Source: a bacterium SCSIO 12643 (GTDB lineage: Bacteria > Bacteroidota > Bacteroidia > Flavobacteriales_G > Salibacteraceae). Taken from it: a stretch of DNA of 64,000 nucleotides. Numbering within the stretch: position 1 is the first letter of the stretch; every line of letters starts with the position of its first letter. Of the stretch, positions 52,167 to 60,611 are shown piece by piece. Both the position numbers and the translations under genes were made by a program. The notes beneath the pieces were generated by a model. The model ran no database searches. It saw only the letters and a list, made by a program, of their open reading frames with translations, and was not told where the DNA came from. Location of the stretch: the NCBI GenBank assembly GCA_024398135.1, contig CP073750.1, positions 1-64,000 on the forward strand, read 5' to 3'.

Positions 52167-53213
52167 ATGAACATAGCAATAATAAATGATATCGGTAAAA
52201 TCACAGTCTTTTTGCTTGTGTTGCTTTCGGGCTTCTTAATCACGGCAAAATCCAAACGAAAACTACCCAATTATCTGTTTGCAGCTTTTCTTTTGGTGAC
52301 CTCCATAGATTTAACCGGGCTGTTCATGCCTCTTGCAGAAAACAACTACATTCGAGGGTTTAAAGTTGCGAGTGTTTTACTTCAGATGCCTCTATATTTC
52401 TTATATGTCCGCGCTGTATGTTATTACAATTTCAAGCTTCATAAAAAGCATATTTTACACACTGTTTTATTCTTTGGATTTCTTTTACTTTTTATCATTG
52501 AAAATGAAATTGAAGCGTATTTTGAAACATTCCAAACCATCTCTAAGCTACAATACTATGGTTATATTATAGGCATTTTTTATACACTTTATAATTTCAA
52601 AAAGGTCTACCAGGAAAACTATTCTAATAACTATAATCTCATATACAAATGGCTATTACAAACGACTATTCTATTTTTAATAGGAAACAGTTTCGTAACG
52701 ATCAGAGAATTGATATCAGAAAACTCTCCCTTTTTGATCAACCTAAACTTTTTTATTAGTCTATTCGCTTTAGGTGTTATCAGTTGGTTTGTACTCAAAG
52801 CACTGTATCAGCCTGTATTGTTTGTTGGAATTGATATGGAAATCAATCCAACTAGACCTGCACCATCCACATCTCAAAACGAACCTGAGGAGCTTCAACA
52901 ACTTTTGGTTTATATGCAAACAGAAAAGCCTTATTTGGATGATCAACTGACTTTACGAAAACTGGCGCTCGGTGTTGATTTCTCCGAAAAAGAATTATCT
53001 CAGTTGATTAACCAACATACCGGTAAACACTTTTTTGATTACGTCAATGCATTTAGAATCCAGGAAGCACAAAAACTTTTAGTGGAATCTTCCAAACTTA
53101 CAGTACTCGAAATCTTATATCAGGTAGGTTTTAATTCAAAATCATCCTTCTATACAGCATTTAAAAAAGAAACCGGACAGACTCCTACAGAATTCAGAAA
53201 ATCAAACATTTAA
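52167..53213 (+). CDS. AraC-family regulator with membrane sensor domain
   Basis: 348 aa. About seven N-terminal membrane helices (residues 8-215) are followed by a cytoplasmic linker and a C-terminal AraC DNA-binding domain (TLRKLALGVDFSEKELSQLI, FDYVNAFRIQEAQKLL, LYQVGFNSKSSFYTAFKKET). Regulators with this design sense signals in or through the membrane. It is 118 bp upstream of the serine hydrolase gene, a plausible target. Confidence 0.9.
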   Translation: MNIAIINDIGKITVFLLVLLSGFLITAKSKRKLPNYLFAAFLLVTSIDLTGLFMPLAENNYIRGFKVASVLLQMPLYFLYVRAVCYYNFKLHKKHILHTVLFFGFLLLFIIENEIEAYFETFQTISKLQYYGYIIGIFYTLYNFKKVYQENYSNNYNLIYKWLLQTTILFLIGNSFVTIRELISENSPFLINLNFFISLFALGVISWFVLKALYQPVLFVGIDMEINPTRPAPSTSQNEPEELQQLLVYMQTEKPYLDDQLTLRKLALGVDFSEKELSQLINQHTGKHFFDYVNAFRIQEAQKLLVESSKLTVLEILYQVGFNSKSSFYTAFKKETGQTPTEFRKSNI

Positions 53214-53331
53214 ACTGAGTCCGACTAAAAATCGAACTCAAATCCCACCATGAATCAGTTCGATTTTCGATAGTCGGACGTTTAACACCCGCTCTCCTTT
53301 CACATTTGCGTCAAACCAAATTTTGATACAA

Positions 53332-54981
53332 ATGAAATACTACATTCAAATGGCATGGACCCTTTTACTAGTTAGTCTTACCATCACAGGTCAATCTCAA
53401 AAAACTTTACAACAACAAGCAGATAGTTTGTTTTATCTCGAACAACAACATCAAGGTCCGGGAGTAGCAATATCCGTAAATCAAAACGGAAAAATGCTTT
53501 ACGAAAACCAAATGGGTTATGCGCATCTCGAACACCGAATTCCCATTTCTGATTCCTCCGTTTTTTTGGTAGGATCTATTTCCAAACAATTCACCACTTT
53601 CAGTATTCTACTTCTTGAAAGCGAAGGTAAACTCTCTGTTGACGATCCCATTATCAAATATCTCCCTGAACTTTCTGCTATAGAAAGTAAGATGACCATT
53701 CGACATCTGGCCAATCATACCAGTGGGTTTAGGAACAACTATGATCTGAACTATCTGAGAGGTTTTTCGGATGAAGACTTAATGAGTCAGTCGAAAATGG
53801 TGGTCCTTTTACTTCAACAAACAGGAGTCAATTTCACACCTGGAGAAAGATTCCAATATTGCAATGCAGGTTATACATTGCTTGCTGAAATTGTCAGTAG
53901 AGTTTCCGGAGTATCCTTTTCTGACTTTGTACAAACTAATATATTTCAACCCTTAGAAATGCATAATAGTCAGTTTCTGGAAGACCCAACACATTTGATT
54001 ATGAATAAAGTAAATTCATATTATTTAAGCGAAGACGGTTATCATTATTACCCAATGAATAGAACAGTTGTTGGTTCTACCGGATTATATACCACTACAG
54101 AGGATTTAATAAAGTGGCACAGAAATTTTTCTCACTTCAAAGTTGGTGATCCTAACATGTTTTCCAAAATGATCGCTCCCGGTAAGTTAAACTCCGGAAA
54201 ACAAATTCCATACGGTTTAGGGTTAGAAACAAAAACATATCGGGGCGTACAAGTCATTTTTCATGGCGGTGGTGATGCCGGATTCAGAGCCTTTCTCCTA
54301 TCTGTTCCACAATATAATTTCACAGTAGCAATCACTGGTAATTTTGAATCCTTTAATCCTTTAAACATAGCTTATGGAATGATCGATATTTTTTTAAATA
54401 ATGAACTTATTCCTACTCCACCTTCAGCTCCTCCGGTTATTCCTAAGAAACAACTTCAGAAATTTAGTGGTACATATCAGATCTTTCCGGGATTCTATAT
54501 CCGGATTATAGCTAAAAATGATTCTCTTTATTTCCAACCCTATGGAGCAACAACCGAACTTGCCTTACCCGTTATTTCTTCAAATGAATTTCTTTTTCCG
54601 GATCGACCACATAGCAAGATCGTATTTACGTCTGAAGGTCTTAGATGGCATTTTTCGGACTTCTCCTACCCCGGTAAAAAAGTACGTCTCGATCCTCCCA
54701 AATATCATGACATCGAGATAAATCAGTTTCTGGGTTCTTTTTACAGTGCTGAATTAGAAACGATCTACACCTTCGTCCAGCAAAATGGAAAAATTATCGC
54801 AACACATCCAATCAATGATGATATTGAACTTCATCCTATTGATGAAGATGCATTTATCACCAACACTTCTTTTTTAGGGCGTGTTACATTTATTCGAGAT
54901 CAAAGTAAAAGGATTATTGGTTGCAAAATCAGTGGGCAAACCGCATATAACATCTACTTTAAAAAGCTAAATTGCGACTAA
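53332..54981 (+). CDS. Serine hydrolase of the beta-lactamase/PBP fold
   Basis: About 549 aa from ATG 53332 with a signal peptide (MAWTLLLVSLTITGQS). The catalytic SxxK is SISK in LVGSISKQFT, YxN is YCNAG, and HGGGDAGF stands for the KTG/HxG box of class C-like enzymes. A C-terminal ~200-residue beta domain follows (FSGTYQIFPGFYIRII, FLGSFYSAELETIYTF). Family members are esterases, peptidases or D-aminopeptidases; the substrate is not predictable. An upstream TTG is in frame but less likely. Confidence 0.9.
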   Translation: MKYYIQMAWTLLLVSLTITGQSQKTLQQQADSLFYLEQQHQGPGVAISVNQNGKMLYENQMGYAHLEHRIPISDSSVFLVGSISKQFTTFSILLLESEGKLSVDDPIIKYLPELSAIESKMTIRHLANHTSGFRNNYDLNYLRGFSDEDLMSQSKMVVLLLQQTGVNFTPGERFQYCNAGYTLLAEIVSRVSGVSFSDFVQTNIFQPLEMHNSQFLEDPTHLIMNKVNSYYLSEDGYHYYPMNRTVVGSTGLYTTTEDLIKWHRNFSHFKVGDPNMFSKMIAPGKLNSGKQIPYGLGLETKTYRGVQVIFHGGGDAGFRAFLLSVPQYNFTVAITGNFESFNPLNIAYGMIDIFLNNELIPTPPSAPPVIPKKQLQKFSGTYQIFPGFYIRIIAKNDSLYFQPYGATTELALPVISSNEFLFPDRPHSKIVFTSEGLRWHFSDFSYPGKKVRLDPPKYHDIEINQFLGSFYSAELETIYTFVQQNGKIIATHPINDDIELHPIDEDAFITNTSFLGRVTFIRDQSKRIIGCKISGQTAYNIYFKKLNCD

Positions 54982-55101
54982 ATCTATCTAAATTCATATC
55001 GCTCTCATTTTTATTTAATTTTTCACAATCTGATAATAAAGAGGTTATGTTTTTATTCTAAAATATTTGATTTTTCTAGCTTTCAGATTAAAAATTAATA
55101 C

Positions 55102-55109
55102 TACTTTTG
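55102..55109 (+). promoter_or_regulatory. -7 element of tRNA-Asp copy B
   Basis: TACTTTTG, the same element as before copy A (41031), and same distance from the tRNA. Confidence 0.6.
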
Positions 55110-55155
55110 GCGCACCAAATCGGAAACGATTAAGGGAACAGTCGAAAGACATGTT

Positions 55156-55229
55156 GGTCCGGTAGTTCAGTTGGTTAGAATATCTGCCTGTCACGCAGGG
55201 GGTCGCGGGTTCGAGTCCCGTCCGGACCG
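55156..55229 (+). tRNA. tRNA-Asp (GTC), copy B
   Basis: Identical to copy A over the full 74 nt: acceptor GGTCCGG/CCGGACC, anticodon loop TGTCACG with GTC, T-arm GCGGGTTCGAGTCCCGT, discriminator G, no encoded CCA. It heads GIY-YIG array B and marks the right direct repeat of a 14-kb interval. Confidence 0.97.
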
Positions 55230-55231
55230 CA

Positions 55232-55259
55232 AAGCTCAACATAACGTTGGGCTTTTTTT
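55232..55259 (+). terminator. Type II terminator after tRNA-Asp B, before GIY-YIG B1
   Basis: Stem AAGCTCAAC / GTTGGGCTT (one U-G pair) with a T run, directly after the tRNA and 13 bp before the GIY-YIG ATG. Copies precede A3 (42084), B2 (55590) and B4 (56419), and stand at the ends of both arrays (about 43568 and 56888). Confidence 0.85.
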
Positions 55260-55272
55260 ATGCCCTAAATTC

Positions 55273-55530
55273 ATGAATCATTACGTTTACATCATTCAAA
55301 GTATCTTAACTGGGAAGTTTTATAAAGGCTATTCATTATCCCCTTATGATCGTCTTAAACAACATAATAATGGAGAAAGTAGATATACTCAACATTTTTG
55401 TCCCTGGGAACTTGTGTTTATTCAATCTTTTGATTCTAAAACAAAAGCCTTGATAAGAGAAAAAGTTCTTAAAAAATATTCAAAGCAACAAATTGCAAAT
55501 CTTATTAAATCTCCTCTAAACGAAATCTAG
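55273..55530 (+). CDS. GIY-YIG nuclease, unit B1
   Basis: 85 aa, same family as the array A copies: YVYIIQS, FYKGYS, YDRLKQHN, RYTQHFCPWELVF. The motif that carries the catalytic Glu in other copies reads KALIREKVLKKYSKQQ, so the first of the two acidic residues (TEALKRE) is Lys, but RE is kept. Identical to B2. The TAG stop belongs to the copied tRNA segment. The reading frame extends back through the tRNA but that part is not coding. Confidence 0.9.
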   Translation: MNHYVYIIQSILTGKFYKGYSLSPYDRLKQHNNGESRYTQHFCPWELVFIQSFDSKTKALIREKVLKKYSKQQIANLIKSPLNEI

Positions 55531-55588
55531 AATATCCGCCTGTCATCCCCAAAGCTTTGGGGACGGGTTCGAGTCCCGTCCGGACCGC
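55528..55588 (+). repeat. tRNA-Asp 3'-half copy with palindrome (B1 tail)
   Basis: TAGAATATCCGCCTGTCA, palindrome TCCCCAAAGCTTTGGGGA, then T-arm and acceptor strand. ATCCGCC differs from the tRNA's ATCTGCC by one base, shared only with B2. Confidence 0.9.
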
Positions 55589-55630
55589 AAAGCTCAACAT
55601 AACGTTGGGCTTTTTTTATGCCCTAAATTC

Positions 55631-55888
55631 ATGAATCATTACGTTTACATCATTCAAAGTATCTTAACTGGGAAGTTTTATAAAGGCTATTCATTATCCC
55701 CTTATGATCGTCTTAAACAACATAATAATGGAGAAAGTAGATATACTCAACATTTTTGTCCCTGGGAACTTGTGTTTATTCAATCTTTTGATTCTAAAAC
55801 AAAAGCCTTGATAAGAGAAAAAGTTCTTAAAAAATATTCAAAGCAACAAATTGCAAATCTTATTAAATCTCCTCTAAACGAAATCTAG
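55631..55888 (+). CDS. GIY-YIG nuclease, unit B2
   Basis: 85 aa, identical to B1 at protein level and, as far as I can align by eye, identical over the whole 358-bp unit including the upstream hairpin and downstream tRNA half. This is a recent exact tandem duplication. Catalytic features as in B1. Confidence 0.9.
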   Translation: MNHYVYIIQSILTGKFYKGYSLSPYDRLKQHNNGESRYTQHFCPWELVFIQSFDSKTKALIREKVLKKYSKQQIANLIKSPLNEI

Positions 55889-55946
55889 AATATCCGCCTG
55901 TCATCCCCAAAGCTTTGGGGACGGGTTCGAGTCCCGTCCGGACCGC
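55886..55946 (+). repeat. tRNA-Asp 3'-half copy with palindrome (B2 tail)
   Basis: Identical to the B1 tail, but followed by the type I hairpin instead of type II. Confidence 0.9.
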
Positions 55947-55991
55947 TTAAAGGTTTACAGTTTTGTAAGCCTTTTTTTATGCCCTAAAATC

Positions 55992-56330
55992 ATGAGACAT
56001 TACGTTTATATCATTCAAAGTATCTCAACCGGAAAGTTTTATAAAGGTTATTCCTTATCTCCATATGATCGTCTTAAACAACACAATAATGAAGAAAGTA
56101 GATATACTCAACATTTTTGTCCATGGGAACTGGTATATATTCAGTCTTTTGATTCTAAAACTGAAGCTTTGAAAAGAGAAAAAGCTCTTAAGAAATATTC
56201 AAAAAAACAAATTGCTAATCTTATGAAATCTTCATTAACGAGATTTAGAATATCTGCCTGTCATCCCCAAGGCTTTGGGGACGGGTTCGAGTTCCGTCCG
56301 GACCGCTTAAAATTAAAAGAGTTTCATTAA
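55992..56330 (+). CDS. GIY-YIG nuclease, unit B3, C-terminal frameshift
   Basis: Residues 1-~80 match the family (YVYIIQS, FYKGYS, YDRLKQHNNEESRYT, TEALKREKALKKYSKKQ). A one-base deletion in the last codons (TCATTAACGAG versus TCTAAACGAG-type in the others) moves the TAG of the tRNA segment out of frame. The protein then reads through the tRNA half and ends 112 residues long with RISACHPQGFGDG, translated tRNA sequence. The catalytic core is intact, so it could still be active. Confidence 0.82.
   Translation: MRHYVYIIQSISTGKFYKGYSLSPYDRLKQHNNEESRYTQHFCPWELVYIQSFDSKTEALKREKALKKYSKKQIANLMKSSLTRFRISACHPQGFGDGFEFRPDRLKLKEFH
56246..56306 (+). repeat. tRNA-Asp 3'-half copy with palindrome (B3 tail)
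   Basis: Palindrome reads TCCCCAAGGCTTTGGGGA (one change), T-arm has GAGTTCCGT (one change). Followed by the type III hairpin. Confidence 0.88.
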
Positions 56331-56381
56331 TAAATGAGACTCTTTTTTTTTGCAATAAACTTTAATAGAACGAGAAGTATA

Positions 56382-56418
56382 TGCTGAGCGAAGTCGAAGC
56401 AAGTCCCGTCCGGACCGC
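56382..56418 (+). repeat. REP-like palindrome fused to tRNA tail (B, first)
   Basis: TGCTGAGCGAAGTCGAAGCA at 56382-56401 followed by AGTCCCGTCCGGACCGC, the exact tRNA 3' end, then a type II hairpin leading into unit B4. Confidence 0.87.
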
Positions 56419-56460
56419 AAAGCTCAACACAGTGTTGGGCTTTTTTTATGCCCTAAATTC

Positions 56461-56718
56461 ATGAATCATTACGTTTACATCATTCAAAGCATTTCAACAG
56501 GAAAGTTTTATAAAGGCTATTCATTAGCCCCTTATGATCGTCTAAAACAGCATAATAATGGAGAAAGTAGATATACTCAACATTTTTGTCCTTGGGAACT
56601 TGTATTTATTCAATCTTTTGATTCTAAAACAAAAGCCTTGATAAGAGAAAAAGTTCTTAAAAAATATTCAAAGCAACAAATTGCAAATCTGATTAAATCT
56701 CCACTAAACGAAATCTAG
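56461..56718 (+). CDS. GIY-YIG nuclease, unit B4
   Basis: 85 aa, like B1/B2 except SISTGKF and SLAPYDRLKQHN. Intact catalytic features (YVYIIQS, FYKGYS, Arg of YDRLKQHN, REKVLKKYSKQQ). Type II hairpin upstream, tRNA 3' half downstream supplying its TAG stop. Confidence 0.9.
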   Translation: MNHYVYIIQSISTGKFYKGYSLAPYDRLKQHNNGESRYTQHFCPWELVFIQSFDSKTKALIREKVLKKYSKQQIANLIKSPLNEI

Positions 56719-56776
56719 AATATCTACCTGTCATCCCCAAAGCTTTGGGGACGGGTTCGAGTCCCGTCCGGACCGC
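56716..56776 (+). repeat. tRNA-Asp 3'-half copy with palindrome (B4 tail)
   Basis: TAGAATATCTACCTGTCA, then palindrome TCCCCAAAGCTTTGGGGA, T-arm and acceptor strand intact. Confidence 0.9.
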
Positions 56777-56850
56777 TTAAAATTAAAAGAGTTTCATTAA
56801 TAAATGAGACTCTTTTTTTTGCAATAAACTTTAATAGGACGAGAAGTATA

Positions 56851-56887
56851 TGCTGAGCGAAGTCGAAGCAAGTCCCGTCCGGACCGC
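56851..56887 (+). repeat. REP-like palindrome fused to tRNA tail (B, last)
   Basis: TGCTGAGCGAAGTCGAAGCA at 56851-56870 followed by AGTCCCGTCCGGACCGC and a final type II hairpin. No nuclease gene follows. Confidence 0.87.
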
Positions 56888-57043
56888 AAAGCTCATCATA
56901 ACGTTGGGCTTTTTTCACCTTAATCCAACCACTTTTCATATTTGCTCCTATCTCCCTAAATTCATATATTAGTTACTGATTTTCAACACCAAAAACTACT
57001 ATATTAATTTCTGGGTCTTTGATCTGATTTTATTACCTATACC

Positions 57044-59104
57044 ATGAAAAGAAAAACTTTACTATTAGCCTTCGTTTTATTTAGTCTATATCAAATTCAT
57101 CCTATATACGCTCAAAATATAGTTTTTAGCTGGGCCAAAAGTGTTGGAGGGACACACAATGATTTCGGTTTTTCGATGGCCGTTGACCATCAAGATAATA
57201 TGTATATTACAGGTTCTTTCAATGATACTGTTGATTTCGACCCAGGTCCAGCTGTTGCTAATGCTTCAAGTTTTGGTCATCTGGATATTTTTATTCAAAA
57301 GCTAGATCCGAATGGTAATCTCATTTGGTTTAGAAATTTAGGTGGAGCAACTGACGATTTTAGCCACTCAATTGCCGTAGATGATTTAGGATTCATTTAT
57401 ATTACCGGAAGTTTCAGCGGAGTTGTTGATTTTGACCCAGGATCTGGAACTTCAAATTTAACGTCAAACGGATTTAACGATATTTTTATTTTAAAACTAG
57501 ACCAAAACGGAGATTTCTTATGGGCCAGACAAATAGGTTCCACGCAATCAGATGATGGATTATCTATAGACGTAGATAGTTTTGGAAATGTCTATACTAC
57601 AGGAAGCTTTCAGGGTATGGTTGATTTTGACCCTGGAGTCGGAACTACCAATCTGACTGCAAATCAAGCCCGGGATATATTCATCCAAAAATTAGACCCC
57701 AGCGGAAACTTCCTATGGGCCAAACACATGGGAGATTTCGGAACCGATCGAGGTTTCGATATAGAGGTAGATCCTAGTGGTAATCTATATACCACAGGAA
57801 TATTTGCAGGAACTATTGACTTTGATCCCGGGAATGGAACAAGCAATCTTACCTCAAATGGTAATGCGGATATTTTTATCCAAAAATTGGACGCAAATGG
57901 CGATTTCATTTGGGCAAAAAGTTTTGGAGGAATATATGGTGATTTTAGTACATCTCTAGCCATAGATCATAATGGAAATATTTATACGACCGGAGCTTTT
58001 GTCGATCTGGTCGATTTTGATCCTGGAGTTGGTATTACTAATCTCAATTCCAATGGTGATTATGATATTTTTATTCAGAAACTGGACGTAAATGGTAATT
58101 TTATTTGGGTTAAAAGTATGGGCGGAATAGATAAAGAATATGGGTATTCTATTTCTGTCGACCAGATGGGTAATATCTATAATTCTGGATTTTTCGAAGC
58201 TACTGTTGATTTTGACCCTGGATCTGGGATTAACAACCTTACCTCTAATGGATTTCAAGACATTTTCATTCAAAAGTTAGATAGTAACGGTGACTTTATA
58301 TGGGTTGAACAAATTGGTGGGTGGGGAATTGACGGATGCCGGTCGATTGACGTAAGTGATTCTGGTAATATTTATGCGGTAGGTTATTTCTGGGATACCG
58401 TAGATTTTGATCCGGGGATAGACTCAAACTATCTCACCTCAAATGGTATGATGGATATTTTTATGCTCAAATTAGGTTCTTCTTGTTTTAACTCTTATAG
58501 CACTGATGTACAAGTGGCGTGTGATAGTTATACCTGGATGGATGGAATTACATACACCTCCTCAAATAATAATGCCACGTACACACTCACAAATGCTTCC
58601 GGATGTGACTCTATTATTTCATTAGATTTAACCATTAATGCTGTATCTGATATTTCGGTTTCTCAAAACCAAAATACCCTTACCGCTAATAATACCAATG
58701 CGACTTATCAATGGTTAGATTGTAATAATAACTATACCCCAATAACAAATGAAACTTCGATAAGTTTTACGGCAACGGCAAGTGGAAACTACGCTGTAGA
58801 GCTCACAGAGTTTGGATGTGTAGATACCTCGGCCTGTATGCTTATCAACAATGTAGGAATAAATGAATCAAATCCAAATCAGGGGTTTGAGTTATACCCT
58901 ACTCCAGCTACAAACTTTCTCAATATATCTATTTATTCAATATCACAAGCTGTTCATGATGTGACCATTTTTGATACAAAAGGTTCCAGATTAATCGATT
59001 TAAAACTAAAAAACGGAGATCAAACAATTGATATTAGCAGTTTAAAACTTGGAATATTTATTATTCAGATCGATAATCAATACGCTAAGTTTATTAAGGA
59101 ATAG
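57044..59104 (+). CDS. T9SS-secreted seven-repeat SBBP-type beta-propeller protein
   Basis: 686 aa. Signal peptide, then seven ~63-residue repeats, each with a (V/I)DFDPG motif followed by NLTSNG.DIFIQKLD.NGDFIWAK and a GN(I/L)Y.TG strand; this is the SBBP repeat, likely a seven-bladed propeller with DxD-type calcium loops. A C-terminal module (YTWMDGITYTSS ... GCDSIISLDL ... YQWLDCNNNY) is shared with the protein at 49112. A T9SS sorting domain ends it (FELYPTPATNFLNISI ... GIFIIQI). Surface or secreted; ligand unknown. Confidence 0.88.
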   Translation: MKRKTLLLAFVLFSLYQIHPIYAQNIVFSWAKSVGGTHNDFGFSMAVDHQDNMYITGSFNDTVDFDPGPAVANASSFGHLDIFIQKLDPNGNLIWFRNLGGATDDFSHSIAVDDLGFIYITGSFSGVVDFDPGSGTSNLTSNGFNDIFILKLDQNGDFLWARQIGSTQSDDGLSIDVDSFGNVYTTGSFQGMVDFDPGVGTTNLTANQARDIFIQKLDPSGNFLWAKHMGDFGTDRGFDIEVDPSGNLYTTGIFAGTIDFDPGNGTSNLTSNGNADIFIQKLDANGDFIWAKSFGGIYGDFSTSLAIDHNGNIYTTGAFVDLVDFDPGVGITNLNSNGDYDIFIQKLDVNGNFIWVKSMGGIDKEYGYSISVDQMGNIYNSGFFEATVDFDPGSGINNLTSNGFQDIFIQKLDSNGDFIWVEQIGGWGIDGCRSIDVSDSGNIYAVGYFWDTVDFDPGIDSNYLTSNGMMDIFMLKLGSSCFNSYSTDVQVACDSYTWMDGITYTSSNNNATYTLTNASGCDSIISLDLTINAVSDISVSQNQNTLTANNTNATYQWLDCNNNYTPITNETSISFTATASGNYAVELTEFGCVDTSACMLINNVGINESNPNQGFELYPTPATNFLNISIYSISQAVHDVTIFDTKGSRLIDLKLKNGDQTIDISSLKLGIFIIQIDNQYAKFIKE

Positions 59105-59253
59105 TTCAATTCACCATATACATCTTATGTACGAATATTAACTCAAAAATTGAAGTGATTGATCTTTTACAATTAGGTCCTAAAACCTAGTTTTACCGAC
59201 CAAATTCAATCAATAAACAATCACTACAAACCAAATAGTTACGTATTTACCAT

Positions 59254-60057
59254 ATGGATCATATTGCACACATCGAAAACGAAATTTCCGATTTACGTAC
59301 CGAATTAAGAACGCACAAACTATATACTGCTTTAAACAGCATTGAGGATATCAAAACATTTATGGAGAATCATGTGTATGCGGTATGGGACTTTATGTCT
59401 TTGCTCAAAGCACTTCAAATGAAGCTTACATATGTAAACACTCCCTGGTTGCCTCCTCAAAATGCGACATTGGCCAGATTCATTAATGAGATTGTACATG
59501 GAGAAGAAAGTGATCTCAATGAATTGGGCGAACCACAAAGTCATTTCGAAATGTATTTGGAAGCCATGCATCAAATTGGAGCAAACACCAATGAAATAGA
59601 CGGACTTATTCAGGCAATAACTTCAAGTCAATCCATTGATTACGCTTTAAACGAAATTGATATTGACCGTAAGGTTGCGAATTTTGTGAAGTTCACTTTT
59701 CAAATCATTGGGACTCAAAAACCACATTTAATTGCCAGTGCATTTACATTTGGACGTGAAGATGTGATTCCTGATATGTTTCTGGAAATATTAAAAAGTG
59801 CCGATCAAAAAAACCAGTATTACAATAAGCTTCGATATTATCTGGAAAGACATATTGAACTGGATGGAGATGAACATGGTCCATTATCATTGCAAATGAT
59901 CACAGAGCTTTGTCAGGGTGATGATTCCAAATGGAGCGAAACACTCGAAGTTGCAAAACAATCTTTAAGTCAAAGAATAGCTCTTTGGGATGCCATTCAT
60001 AATTTAATTGTAAATAATCAGCATATATCTGAGACAACAGCCCATTTAGAATCATAA
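59254..60057 (+). CDS. DUF3050 (haem-oxygenase-like fold) protein
   Basis: 267 aa, helical. [17 protein letters not shown] contains the histidine expected at the metal-binding site, with [10 protein letters not shown] and [12 protein letters not shown] supplying further His/Glu. This is the pattern of DUF3050, related to haem-oxygenase-like di-iron proteins. Function is unknown; an oxidase acting on small molecules is possible. It stands alone, about 70 bp before tspO. Confidence 0.87.
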   Translation: MDHIAHIENEISDLRTELRTHKLYTALNSIEDIKTFMENHVYAVWDFMSLLKALQMKLTYVNTPWLPPQNATLARFINEIVHGEESDLNELGEPQSHFEMYLEAMHQIGANTNEIDGLIQAITSSQSIDYALNEIDIDRKVANFVKFTFQIIGTQKPHLIASAFTFGREDVIPDMFLEILKSADQKNQYYNKLRYYLERHIELDGDEHGPLSLQMITELCQGDDSKWSETLEVAKQSLSQRIALWDAIHNLIVNNQHISETTAHLES

Positions 60058-60127
60058 TTTTCTTCCGGATCTAAGACCATATTCTATCGGAATACCATAA
60101 TTTTATAGGTATCTGACAATTAATAAT

Positions 60128-60586
60128 ATGATCGGTAGAGTCTTAATATTCTTAGTACTCAATTTCGCAGCACTCGCTTTGGGTAGTTTATTTACTGCCA
60201 AAGGTGTTCCTTCTGATTGGTACGTTGGCTTAAACAAAGCTCCCTGGACACCTCCGGGCTGGATGTTTGGATTTGCCTGGACATCCATCATGATTTGTTT
60301 TGCGCTGTATATGTCATATTTATGGCCGCAAATGGCTAACAAAAAACTGCTTATCCTATTGTTTGCCGGACAATGGATCCTAAACGTATCGTGGAATCCT
60401 GCATTTTTTCATTTCCACCAGGTATCAATAGCCCTAATAATTATAGTCTCACTGACCATTCTAATAGGTTATCTACTACTCAGTTTCTGGCCTATACTAA
60501 AATTAAAATCAACTCTCTTATTCCCCTATTTTATCTGGTTACTCATTGCCACGTCTTTAAATGGATATATTTTGTTGAAGAATTAA
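60128..60586 (+). CDS. TspO/MBR family protein
   Basis: 152 aa, five membrane helices. WYVGLNKAPWTPPGWMFGFAWTS is the classic TspO stretch (W-x-P-P and PPGW.F...W). TspO binds porphyrins and is linked to light/oxidative stress and tetrapyrrole handling. It lies near the DUF3050 gene, but functional linkage is only speculative. Confidence 0.93.
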   Translation: MIGRVLIFLVLNFAALALGSLFTAKGVPSDWYVGLNKAPWTPPGWMFGFAWTSIMICFALYMSYLWPQMANKKLLILLFAGQWILNVSWNPAFFHFHQVSIALIIIVSLTILIGYLLLSFWPILKLKSTLLFPYFIWLLIATSLNGYILLKN

Positions 60587-60611
60587 ACTCACTAAAGTAT
60601 AATGATTTATT

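Larger units (their letters stand above)
55156..56913 (+). mobile_element. tRNA-Asp/GIY-YIG tandem array B
   Basis: Four nuclease units in a row. B1 and B2 are identical 358-bp tandem copies (55231-55588 and 55589-55946); B3 has a C-terminal frameshift; B4 is intact. tRNA 3' halves with palindrome end each unit (55528-55588, 55886-55946, 56246-56306, 56716-56776). REP-like palindromes with 17-nt tRNA tails are at 56382 and 56851. The array ends with a type II hairpin at about 56888-56911. Mobility is inferred from structure. Confidence 0.7.

Noticed and set aside
41032-55229. Integrative conjugative element or prophage
   Set aside because: Direct tRNA repeats are present, but there is no integrase, relaxase, type IV secretion or phage gene in the interval.
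55045-55242. Minus-strand open frame containing RTGLEPATPCVTGRYSNQ
   Set aside because: It is the antisense translation of tRNA-Asp copy B, a well-known type of false gene.
56724-56939. Minus-strand open frame ending PDGTRTRPQSFGDDR
   Set aside because: It is the antisense of the B4 tRNA half and the REP-like repeat; no coding signal.
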